A stretch of DNA of 64,000 nt from Paraspadella gotoi (Eukaryota; Chaetognatha). Numbering within the stretch: the first letter of the stretch is position 1; the number at the start of each line of letters is the position of its first letter. A program made the position numbers and the translations under genes. Of the stretch, positions 1 through 18,253 are shown in pieces. The notes beneath the pieces were generated by a model. That model was not told the origin of the DNA and made no database searches. It saw nothing but the letters and a program-made list of their open reading frames with translations. Location of the stretch: positions 16,622,005-16,686,004 of the forward strand of contig CM119265.1 of NCBI GenBank assembly GCA_051294375.1, written 5' to 3'.

Positions 1-1651
1 TACGGATATCGGCTGGGCTGATTGAGACGAGACCAAAGCCCAGTCCTAAACGATATCCGCTTGCCACGATGATAAAGATGAAGACTACAAAAACGGCGAC
101 TGGCCATAGATGAATCGGGATGTCTCTGAACACGCCTAAAAACCATAGATGTATTTTTAAAAAAAAAAGACTGAAGTAAAGATTTTTAGATATTAAAATA
201 ATATTAAAATATATTACCAGATATGAACTTTCCCAAGGCGTTTCCAAGAAATTCCAACGGCTCAAACATCATTTGATTAATGGTGAAAACGAGGACTCGA
301 ATCGGAGTAACCTCCGTAATAACATCGACCTGATAGGCATGGTGGAAGCGGCGACAGGCGTCTTGCTCTGGGTCGCCGAACTGAAAGGGTCTCGCCAAAG
401 ATTTCCAGACGTCAGTGAATACGCTCAAAAAAAAGGAAGAGGAGTCTTCTTCGTTAAAGGAGGAATGGCATTGGGGGGGCAACTTTTGTGAGCGATCGAC
501 AGCCTGATTTACTTGAGCCTGAGGAAAAATGGGAGCAAAGAAAGATTTTAATTTTAGAAGAAAAGTGACTGGTCAACTAAGAACTTACCTTTTGATAAAG
601 GGCCACGCCGTTCCAGGGAAGACTGACGATAAATAGAATGACGTACAATAAAACAAGAAGCTTCAAAGCGTCAGAAAAGCAAAACGAAGAGATGCACAGC
701 CTTCGAAGGAACCAAATGCCTGAAAGCGAATTGTTGGTAATTAGGACCAGCTTTATTTTAGTTCGTTTGGAAATTTAGATTAATGTAGTTGCAAAAAAAT
801 AATAATATTCAAAATTACTCGTATTCTTCAAAAAATTAGAAATATAAAGTTATAGATATAACTTCTAATAGATTTTAAGTTAATTAATAATTAACAATCA
901 CTCGATTAGATTTACCCCAAATCCCAGCGAATATTGGAACTAGCCAAAATAGATTTTGACGATTTTCAAAGAGTGCGGCGTAAGAAGGACGAGAAGAATG
1001 AGTCTCAACATCGTTTTCATCCGTCTCCCAGCGCACCTTAACCATCGCTGCGGAAAAATGCTGCAGCGCCCACAAGTTGTCCCTGCAAGCTCGGTCGTCT
1101 TTCGTTTTCGTCGTTCGCGAAACCACGCGACGCAGAAGGTCGAGATGGACGACCGGGAGACGAATGTCGGCGCGGAGGACGATCGCGTCGGTGTCCTCCG
1201 AATCTAGCCGCCCATCCGACGGAACGACGTCAAGAATCTGTCGCATGAGTTTGTAAAATGTCGAGACGCAGACGAGAGACAGTTGGGATTCGGTTTTGCA
1301 AGTTGAATTGATCGAGACGTTCGCGGAAAATGCGTCGAGGGAGGGAATGGATCCTGGAGCGTCCGGCGCTTCGATCGTGGGTTCTTTCATCGGGGAATGG
1401 TTCACGGACTGCTCTTTGTTCAGACTCTCCTTCGTCGCGTTGGGACAAACGCAAGGCGGGCAGGGGGATTCAGGTTTGGAAGGTTTCATGGTTTTTGTGC
1501 TGCTGTCGTAGTTGAACATGTCTCGATAGTCGACGTAATTCTCAGGCAAATCATCATCAAGGTAATCGACGTTCGATCGTCGATCGCCGAGGCAAACAAT
1601 TAAGTTTAAAAAAATTAGACATATTGAGAGTTTCAAGCCGATCCGAGCCAT
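1..1651 (-). CDS. CLCC1: CLCC1-like ER chloride channel, 3' end outside window
   Basis: Chloride channel CLIC-like protein of the ER membrane. Four coding exons are visible: 916-1651, 589-719, 218-518 and 1-135 (cut by the window edge); donors, acceptors and phases all agree. The ATG at 1651 is preferred because a further in-frame extension would need a TTG start. Residues 1-22 form a clear signal peptide (MARIGLKLSICLIFLNLIVC). An acidic segment follows, with the family's DMxNYD-type motif (here DMFNYDSSTKTM), then a cysteine-rich CPPCVCP patch. Exon 2 carries a hydrophobic segment ending in SLPWNG, exon 3 the conserved DPCxxYY-like and FxxEPLxFLGxxxGKFI region, and exon 4 another membrane segment. 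CLCC1 is known as an ER anion channel. Its stop codon is not in the window. An acceptor-like TTTAG lies 17 nt upstream of the ATG. Confidence 0.85.
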
Positions 1652-1667
1652 GACGCTCAATTTCTCT

Positions 1668-1680
1668 CTAAATATTTAGA
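1668..1680 (-). promoter_or_regulatory. 3' splice acceptor just upstream of CLCC1 ATG (trans-splice candidate)
   Basis: On the minus strand AAATATTTAG ends at 1668, 16 nt before the ATG. No upstream cis exon is visible, and the previous gene's stop is only 194 bp away. Confidence 0.4.
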
Positions 1681-1845
1681 GGTAATAATTATATGAAAAC
1701 TTTGATATTAAACCTCATATTTAAAATTAAACATTTAGCAGCTTGAATAGCCACGAAAAAAAAAATAAATAGTAAAATCAGAAATAACGGTTGTGGCATA
1801 GATGTTAATGACACATGGTTCTAATTTGCAGGAAAAAACAAAAAT

Positions 1846-3510
1846 TCAAACACTCATATTAATTAATGCGTCCTTATCAGCCCTTGCGCTCTTCTCGTTC
1901 TCGATGTGATAAAGCACGTCGGCGAGTGCGGCTTCAACGTACGAGAGTTCCACGTTGTCGCTCATTGGCCGCCACGAAGAACGGTCCATGTCTTTCGGGG
2001 CGTGACGGAAGCGCGGCCCAAAATTGGCCTTGACCACAGCGCTGCGATACAAACTGATGGCTGGGTAGTACGTGCCTTTATGAGCATTGTCAAAAGCTTG
2101 GCCCAGGTTCTTGCCGTTGAGGTACCAAGAGATTATCAGTCCCGGATGGGGTTTCAATTTTTTTTCCTCGATCCCCGCGTTGTCTTTCTCCTCATAATAG
2201 AGGTAACTCTTAAACTTGATCAGCGGCTTGTCCTTGTAAGTCGCCGGGAGAACCTCAGGGTAAAACTTAGTAGGCAGCTGGATGTAGCAACCGAGAATGT
2301 CGCCGGCGCCGAACTCTCGTCCGTAACTCTTGCCGTAGCTTTGGTGGAATCGCGTTCCTTTTCGCGAGCGAATCGCGTAGGAAAACTTATCATAACCGCA
2401 GGGAGCCTGCACCTGACCCAGTGCCTGTGACCAGCCGATGCGCGCGTGAGCGCCGTCGGGCAGGTCTAAGATAGTAACTTCAAAGTACCAGTTGCCGCGC
2501 GAGACGCCATGAGTGGCGCGTATCATCGAGTAGCCCTTCTCCCCGGTGACGGTGAGCCGGTCATCGTGAACCTTGAGCTGGTGAGCACGGTCGTTGAGTG
2601 AGAGGCGTACCCTCGGCTCGACAAAGCGTCGGTAGAGGTAACCGGGGATGGGTTTGCCTGCCCATTCGGCAGAGTCCTCGAATTCTTGCCGGTTGGGCGC
2701 GTGGGGGTCAGGCTCGGCCAGAAAGTACCGGTAGCCGTCTTTGTTGAAGGGATGCTCAGTCGGGTACATGGAAGGCGACTTGCCCGGCAACGAGGTGTCT
2801 TGAATCTTGTTCTTTTTCTCCCTAAACTCGCGGTTAGCGTTCTCCGCGGCCTTGCGCTTCACACCGCGTCCCGTCTTCGCCGGCGGGTCGGCCTTTTCCG
2901 CCTTTTCTTGTTTGGGCTCTCTCGGTCCGGCCGAATAGCCGGACGGGTTGAGAAGCGACGACTTAAGTGTATCGTAGTTAGGGCCGATTTTGGCCAAGTT
3001 GCCATTGACCAATCCATACTTGAGGTCGCTTAGGTCCGTCTCGTCAATTGTGAAGACATCGTTGGTCTTGAAAAGCGTCTTGGAGACGGTAGTGTGCCAG
3101 GTGTTCTTCACGCGTCGCGGCGTGGTCGTCAATGCCTCCCAGTGTTTGTCGACGTAAGGGATAATTTCTTTGTCCTTGGAGTACATCTTGCCCTCGGTTC
3201 TGTCTTTGTCCAAAGCCATCAGGTTGGCAATAGCGGTAAAACACATTTGGCCGAAACTGGCCTGCTTTTTGTTGAAACTCTCCTGTCCGGTGGAGCTGCA
3301 GAGTTTGCAGAAGAACTGGTAGTTGGTCATGAAGCAGACGCAGGGGTCCACCGGGCAGGAAACGCAATCCTTGTGGTACCATCGCTGGCAGATACCACAC
3401 TGTAGTTCGACGCTGCCTACAGTGCGTTTTTTGTTGCAATAGCAATCAATAGAGTTGGCTCCCTTGCTGGACGATCCGCCGCTTAACAGGCCGCTCGGTC
3501 CTTCGGCCAT
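1846..3510 (-). CDS. ASH2L: ASH2L, core subunit of MLL/SET1 H3K4 methyltransferase complexes
   Basis: Intronless reading frame of 554 aa from the ATG at 3510; a longer frame would need a TTG start. The N-terminal region has the atypical PHD-like zinc module (CYCNKK, then CGICQRWYHKDC and FCKLC, roughly residues 22-75) and the winged-helix DNA-binding segment after it. A lysine-rich linker leads to a SPRY domain from about residue 290 (PRVRLSLNDRAHQLKV, GNWYFEVTI, ARIGWSQ). The C-terminal tail ADVLYHIE is the DPY30-binding helix. ASH2L binds RbBP5 and DPY30 and stimulates SET1/MLL methylation in the nucleus. Both the PHD-WH and SPRY parts are present, so the protein looks complete. It lies 215 bp downstream of the small membrane protein gene and 194 bp before CLCC1, all on one strand. 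Confidence 0.95.
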   Translation of the reverse strand: MAEGPSGLLSGGSSSKGANSIDCYCNKKRTVGSVELQCGICQRWYHKDCVSCPVDPCVCFMTNYQFFCKLCSSTGQESFNKKQASFGQMCFTAIANLMALDKDRTEGKMYSKDKEIIPYVDKHWEALTTTPRRVKNTWHTTVSKTLFKTNDVFTIDETDLSDLKYGLVNGNLAKIGPNYDTLKSSLLNPSGYSAGPREPKQEKAEKADPPAKTGRGVKRKAAENANREFREKKNKIQDTSLPGKSPSMYPTEHPFNKDGYRYFLAEPDPHAPNRQEFEDSAEWAGKPIPGYLYRRFVEPRVRLSLNDRAHQLKVHDDRLTVTGEKGYSMIRATHGVSRGNWYFEVTILDLPDGAHARIGWSQALGQVQAPCGYDKFSYAIRSRKGTRFHQSYGKSYGREFGAGDILGCYIQLPTKFYPEVLPATYKDKPLIKFKSYLYYEEKDNAGIEEKKLKPHPGLIISWYLNGKNLGQAFDNAHKGTYYPAISLYRSAVVKANFGPRFRHAPKDMDRSSWRPMSDNVELSYVEAALADVLYHIENEKSARADKDALINMSV

Positions 3511-3531
3511 GACAGCGAAGGACAAAAGGGA

Positions 3532-3552
3532 CTAAAAAAACAAAAAAAAAAC
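3532..3552 (-). promoter_or_regulatory. Strong 3' splice acceptor before ASH2L ATG (trans-splice candidate)
   Basis: The minus strand reads a long T-run with one G and then TTTTTTTAG, ending at 3532, 21 nt upstream of the ATG. It is a textbook polypyrimidine acceptor with no cis exon in the 215-bp gap behind it. Confidence 0.55.
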
Positions 3553-3725
3553 AAAGCTCTAATGAAACACGTTTTGCACAAAACCGCAAAGAAATTTTAA
3601 TTTTTTAACAATATTATATTTTTCATCTCAGCCATGACAGCAAAAGACAGTAAACAAAAAAATCAGAGCTCTCAAGCAGCACGTGTTGCACAAAGCCTCA
3701 AATAAATCTTAATTTTCTAACAAAT

Positions 3726-4175
3726 TTATGAAATTGGTACATTCATTTCGGAATCGATGGATTCGCGAGAAGGAACTTCAACGGGTTTTCGCGGGTTAAA
3801 TAACCAGTCCCAAATAACCCAGCCACCGAAAATAATTAAACCAAAAGTTTCAAACGGGAAATTGAATCTTTCCGACAACCGCTTCGACTTCACGGTGTGA
3901 TATATTTTTTCTCGGATCGCAGCAGCGCGCTCCGCCTCCTCCGGACTTAGCTTCTCTAGCTCCTCCATAGGGATGTTGTGATCTAGCCAGTCCAAATTCG
4001 TCTCGGAGCCAACTTTTTCTCTCTCTTTACTTTCGCCAAGCTTATTGGGAGGAAGATTTCGCGATGCCAAAGACCTCGACGGTGCCAATGGAACAATCGA
4101 GGGTCGCGAGACGAGAGACACAATGTGCAGAGGCCTTGAGCCACGGAGAGCGCGAATTATCATTGGAGTATACAT
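3726..4175 (-). CDS. Small single-pass, probably mitochondrial, membrane protein (unrecognised)
   Basis: 149 aa from the ATG at 4175. A longer frame starts at 4226 (166 aa), but a good acceptor (TTTTTTGCTTTAG, ending 4184) lies 8 nt upstream of the shorter start, so the extra 17 residues are probably intron or outron. The first about 40 residues are basic, hydroxylated and acid-free (MIIRALRGSRPLHIVSLVSR), like a mitochondrial presequence. A charged middle part (MEELEKLSPEEAERAAAIRE) follows. One membrane helix lies near the C-terminus (FETFGLIIFGGWVIWDWLF). I do not recognise a family. An inner-membrane assembly factor or small respiratory-complex subunit would fit the shape, but this is inference. 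It sits between RECQL and ASH2L on the same strand. Confidence 0.6.
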   Translation of the reverse strand: MYTPMIIRALRGSRPLHIVSLVSRPSIVPLAPSRSLASRNLPPNKLGESKEREKVGSETNLDWLDHNIPMEELEKLSPEEAERAAAIREKIYHTVKSKRLSERFNFPFETFGLIIFGGWVIWDWLFNPRKPVEVPSRESIDSEMNVPIS

Positions 4176-4323
4176 TATAGTAACTAAAGCAAAAAACAAA
4201 ATATAATAAAAAACTAATCGAAGCATCGCAGAAAAATCAGGGGAAAAAGTGGGAACTCATTGAGCTATTTTTAAAATTGAATAAAAAGAAAAAAAGAAAA
4301 AAGTACTTCGAACATGATATAAT

Positions 4324-12254
<7,931 letters not shown>

Positions 12255-12556
12255 TGTTTTTATTTCACTTTCGAGAACAAATATATTTTAAATCTTAAAG
12301 GCATAGGCAAAAAGATGCTAAAAATCAAAACTTAAGGTGACTACGTTTGAAACATGATTCGTCTATGGGTTGTATGATTTAAACTTGAAGGGTTGTTTGG
12401 GGAAAATTGTATGATTTAAAGGGACGTTATTATTGGCTCATTTTAACCGCTCTTAAATAAATTAAATAAAAAAAATAATAATTACAAGATAATTTAACCG
12501 CTTTATTCGTTTGACTAGGATACATTTTTCTGAAACCTTCTTCCAGAAGTTCTCTG

Positions 12557-13216
12557 ACACGGATTTCAAATGGGAGTGAAATGAAAGGATCAAATACTGT
12601 GGCTAAATAATTCAGATTTTGCACTCTGGTAGAAAAATTGCTGACGTTTTTTATTTTCCAACTCCCAGTAGTCCAGCTTGCTTACTTTCTTAGTTATGGG
12701 CTCATGAATGGCATGGTCGAATTTCAAAAAGCAAACTTTTTTGCATTTGAATAGGACATTCCTGTTATAAAATATATTTTTATGAAAAAAATGTAAAATG
12801 TTTGAAAATGTTGGTTCATCTTATGACAACCATTTTCATTTTATACGTTTTCTCTTTAAAGCTTATAAAAAATACAAATTTTAGCTTTGAAAAATAATTG
12901 GAAAAAAACAATGATCTGGCAAGTGCCTGTTGCCTAACTAAACCTTAAAATATATTAATGAACAATTTTTTGCATGCTCCCGAAACATTATACTAAATAA
13001 TAAATGTAAAAGAAATAGAAATTTTCGTATCATTTTTTTTCACAATGAGTTTAAAAGCGCACCAGTTGCTGTGATGTAAAGTATTATCAATTTGCTTTAT
13101 AGGAACATAAACGTCTGGGAATTTTCTAACTAATGAAGAACAAATATTATTCACATTCAGTCAGTTAAGAGTTATATCAATTCTTTTCATTTCACTCCCA
13201 TTTGAAATCCGTGTAG
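12557..13216. mobile_element. Terminal-inverted-repeat element between YME1L-like and RECQL genes
   Basis: CACGGATTTCAAATGGGAGT at the left is mirrored by ACTCCCATTTGAAATCCGTG at the right, with more than 30 matching terminal bases. The interior is AT-rich and has no convincing gene. Its insertion accounts for about 660 of the 1,099 bp between the two genes. Confidence 0.65.
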
Positions 13217-13353
13217 ACTTAATCAAGTTAATGCACTCAGTGCAAAATTGAGATTCTGATTCCTGGTCTTGAGCAAGTCCGTTTTTCGAAAACGTTAACA
13301 TTCCTTAAATATCAGACTTAATTAATACTAAATAATATTATTTATTAAAAAGA

Positions 13354-16300
13354 CTATTTCGTTTGTTCTAACTTCGGTTCGGATATAAAAACTAGGGGGG
13401 ATTTAGTTTTCCTGTTCGACTTAGTTGAAAAATGATTAGCGTCCTTATCAGCGCATGTTGGTTGATGGTCGAGACAAAACTGGCAAACGTTTTTGCCTTC
13501 GTCGACTCCGACAAAGACAGGGGCGAACGCTGTTGTTGAGGCTGCCCGATGACGAGAGGCCTCATCCTCCAAAGCCTTTAACTCTGAGGACCCCTTAGAG
13601 TCCTTTTGGTTAAGGATGGCCTGCCATTCGGCCTCGTCGAGTTTGTCATTCCTCTCTGCGGCAACGACGCTACTATCAACATCCTTAGGAGGCGTTTCCG
13701 TCGGAGCGGACGCTCCCGAACTATCCACAGTCTCGTCATTGTTGGAATTGCGACTGACGATCTTCGCCTCTTTCACTGGCGCGAGGTCGACTACACCGCC
13801 AGCCGCGCCAGCCGGTGCCACAGAGGAAGCGGAAGAAATCATCTTGACTGCGCCGCTTCGGTGCGTGGGGGTGTTTTCTGAGTCTTGATACTAACAAGCA
13901 ACAAATGTTGTATAACCACACAGTCATTGATTAATAATTTATTAAATAACTCAAAGGCCATACTTGACACGATTTTACGACTTTGTCAATTTCTTCGCCG
14001 TCCAAAGTCTCGTATTTGAGGAGGGCTTCGGCCAGCGCCTTGTGTTCGCGGTGATACTTAAGCAAAAGTGATCTTGACCTTTCGTAAGATGCTTCCAAAA
14101 GCCGTTGAACCTCCAAAAATGTATTTAAAAAATGATTCCTTAAGCTTCATTGTACTCGGTGGTAATTTAATGGTAAACAAGTACCTCGACATTGATGAGC
14201 CTAGCAAATGACGCGTCAAGAGTGACGGCATCAGTGTCGAACGACCGGCATTTAAATCGCGTAGTCATTCCCCATGTCTTTACCATCCCCGCTGCGATAT
14301 TGGTGGCTTGTTTGAGATCCCCTAAAGGCAGAAGTTTAAAGAAAAGAATCATTGGCCGCAAGACATCGATTCCAACGGCTTTCTATCAACAAATCATTAA
14401 TACATGTATCGATTTTTTTAAAATTTGGTCTTTCATCTCATCCTTGCTTAATAAGCTTATGCATTGCTTATGAATTCTCGGGTCAATCGCCCGCCTCGTA
14501 CCCTTCGATCTTGTGGATACAAGAGCATCCCCATAAACGATCTCCTCGGCGATCCTTCCAGCGAGAAGTCGATCCATCGCCGTCATCAATTGACCCTTCG
14601 TGTCGGAATAAAGCTCCGCCTCGGGAATGTAAGACGTGTAACTGATGGACAGAAAGTCATAAGACTGTATATGAAATGAATCTTAGCAAAACAATTGGCA
14701 TTGGAATTTCAAAAGAATTTTTTTGGTCATTTTATTTTCTCTCCACTCTTACAAGAAGGGATAATTTTTGTATTGTTTGTAGGTACTTACCAATTTCCCC
14801 CCAAAAAATTATCTTTTTAAAATAGCGTTTAATATATATTTTAAAGCGAACAAATTTACAAGTTTAACCATTGAACTCACCCCAAATCGCTTTCCCTAGG
14901 AATGATAGTTAATCGATGAATCGGGTGAGAGTGAGGAGAGAAAAGGCTGACGACGGCGTGACCTGCCTCGTGCCAGGCCGTCACTTCGTTGGTAAACGAG
15001 TCAGGCAAACGTTCCTGGGATGGATGGAACGTTTCATGGATTTCATAACCAGCTCAAACCGCCCAAACAACTTTTTACTCTTTCACCTTGTGCATGTGGC
15101 CAAGAATTTGATCTTTCGCCCATTCCAAGTGCTCCAGGGCAACACCTTCCTTTTTGTCTAAAAGAGCTTTGGAAACGGCCATGTTGACCAAACGCTCCAG
15201 CGTGCCTGCGGTAAAACCGGATGTGCCACGAGCAAGAAACGTTAAAAGGCGAGAATCCACGAAGCCGTCTTTGGAAGATGAGCTTTCGGTAGATGGAATG
15301 TGGCCGGTGCCCACCGACGTGGAAGGATCCATTCTTATTTCATTGAGATACCTTTGGTAATAACGATGAAAAGCAAATTATGAGTCAGTGACTCAGTGTC
15401 CATTACATTGAGCATATTTTCCCACAATTCTGGATTAATCAGCGGCTCTGAATTAGAGTTCCGATAACCGTTAATTTTTTAGGAAATTTCGGCTTAACCG
15501 TTAAAACTAACATTTTTAAACGGTTAACCGTTAAGATCGGTTAATTTTATATTCAACTTTAAATTTAAAATATTAAGATTTAAACAAAATAAAGTATTTA
15601 ATGGTATTTTCTTTTAACTCTGGCTCTTGAATGCGCTGATAAAGACTTGAAACAGAGTCGAAACATGTCTATTTTTATGTCAAATAAAATTGTTGTTGTA
15701 ACAAAACAAATATTTTGCTAATCTCATAACACAACGAAACGAAAGGATACCATCAAATTCTAATTCTATATTTTGTTTTCTCTTTATCTCTTTTTGCTTT
15801 CTCTTTTTCTTTCTCTACTTCTTCTATTCCCCATTATTTTTGTAGTTGTTAGTTTCTTAAACGCTTGTTTTCTGTTGTTAGTCTTTCATAAACTATGACC
15901 AATGGTCATTGACCATAAATATAAATATGAATTTTAATTTATTGATAGACTGGTTGATTTATCGATTGATCAAAATATTTATTGATTAATAAATATATTT
16001 TTCAGTTTAATTAAAAAGTATATCATCATTATTCTTTTTTATGTCTTTTTTAAGATTCGTTCCCTCTATTATTAATTTTTAAATTTTTTTAAAATAATTT
16101 TTTTATTTGGTTTTTATTCATTTTTTTCATTCATTCGGTTTTATTTCATTTGCTTCTTTGTTAATTTTAAAGAGGGAAAGAAAAAGAGAGAAAAAGTAAA
16201 ATAGGGATTATTTATTTTTAGCTAAATTGAATATATATTATTGCATGAAAGGGCAAAAAAAAGGAAAAAGCAAAACGGCGAAAAAAAGAAAGAAAAAGAA

Positions 16301-18208
16301 AGGGGGAAAGAAGGGAAAAGTGAGAAAGAAAAGAAAGGAACAGGAGATAAATAAAGGGGAAGAATGAGAGAGATGAGGATAGAAAAAAAAGGAGAAAATA
16401 ACAAAGGAAAAAAGCAGGGAAAAATTGGAGAAGAGAGAGAGGGGTAAAAATATGGTGAGAAGGGGAGAGGAGAATAAGAGAGAACATAAAAAAAATAGTT
16501 TTTTTTTTAAATTTAAAGATTTCATACCAAAAAATGAAAAAAAATCACATTTGAAAATTAACCGAATTTAACCGTTAAAATGAATATATTAACGGTTAAG
16601 TTAAAATTATTTTTAACCGTTAATAACCGTTAAGAAAAAGGGTCATTCAATCAACTTTAAAATAGGCTAAAATGGAGTACAAATTCAGAAAGCTGAGCTC
16701 TGGCGATTCCGAAAATGTATTTACTTTAAGCATTTGATGCATTCTACCCCATTTTATATCGGTTTTAATTATAATATAAATAATAAAAGAAACCTATCTG
16801 AAGAGTTGCAGATCAAACGAAAAGGCCAATCCACCTGATATTTTTTATGAATTTTTTATTACTGAATTAGAAAATGTAATAGAGAGACATTTTTAAATTT
16901 CAACTTGTATCCTTGAAAATGATACGTTTTTAAAACTTTAACCCTGAATTCTTTCTAACTGGAACGCGTTTATCAAAATGTCTCTCTATTACATTTTACA
17001 AATGTTTTTAAGATTGCTAATCAAATTTTTAATTCAATATTATTGCAGTCGTTCTAGGCTGCAAATCGTCTTCAAATTCATGTGTAGATTCATTGTAGCT
17101 CGAATTTCTTTATCATCATATTTAACTGAAGATTTGTTCATGACTGGAAAACCAACAGAGTAAACTGAGATTAATTGCTTAATTCTCCCCTTCTAAATTA
17201 TCCTATACCGTGATTTAACTTCTTACCTAGAATTTCGTAACAACCAGATTGAAAAACAAATCTTTAGAAAATGTGCTTACCCATTTAACTTAACAATTTT
17301 GTTATTTACCCATTTAAAAAAAATTATTGAAAATGGAATGTTTACATATAAATAAGAACTTATTTTTTTGTGATTACTGATGACTATAATGTATTTCTCG
17401 ATATATTAGCTCTAACACATCAATGATTACGTATTGTTATGCTGAAAGACCTTTCCTCTTAACACTTAACGGTTATCGGAACACTACTCTGAATATATCC
17501 TAGCAGTCTTTATATTTCTTATTATTATCTAATCAGGTGATAATGAACTACGAAATACAATTTTAATTCCATAACGAATCACGCCAATGTCAAATTCGGG
17601 TACAGCGTACTAATAACTTAAAAAAGGGTGCTAAAGAGATTTTGGTCACAAGAAAGACTATTCTCTATAAAAATACTATAAATCGACGCATGATGATGTT
17701 CTCCATTCCCACGAGAGGGAATCTGGGGGATATGTCGTAGCAAGGGGAGGAGGTAGCTTGTTGACTACCTCTCGCTTCTTTACTTTTCCGATATCAAGTT
17801 ATTTATAAAGATTTATCACTGATGCTCTCAGTGGCTGCCATTGGCGAAACTATATTTATCGAAAATTTAAAAGATACGTACTTTTATAAATATCAGATAA
17901 GGATCAAGTCTGTCATTTTTTCTGGTTTTTTAACCGTTTACATATCAATAAAATATTTTTCAAAAAAACAAAGGATTTCATCTGTAAAAGCTACTTTTAC
18001 ATGCACCTGGGGTTCCCCCGCATTATTACAGTCTTTATATGGCGACTTACGACCGGTCTCTCCCGAAACCTGATCCACTTTTATCAACTTTTTTTGTTGG
18101 TCAAAAAACAATAGCAACCTCACCATGACCAAATCTGGAGGGAAAAAAGCGAAGGGGTTTGTCCCACGATTCGCCCCTCCGACTAATTCTCTTCTCTCCT
18201 CTCCTCTT

Positions 18209-18253
<45 letters not shown>

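Noticed and set aside
204-482. Separate 92-aa gene
   Set aside because: It is part of CLCC1 exon 3, which extends upstream to an acceptor at 519-520.
15053-15086. Two in-frame stops between the AAA helical part and the HEAGH exon of the YME1L-like gene, suggesting a pseudogene
   Set aside because: A 72-nt GT-AG intron (15015-15086, acceptor ATCCCAG) removes both stops in phase 0 and gives the normal family spacing.
16218-16525. Overlapping minus-strand frames of Phe/Ser/Leu
   Set aside because: Translation of a purine-rich low-complexity tract. Three frames are open at once, so it is not coding.
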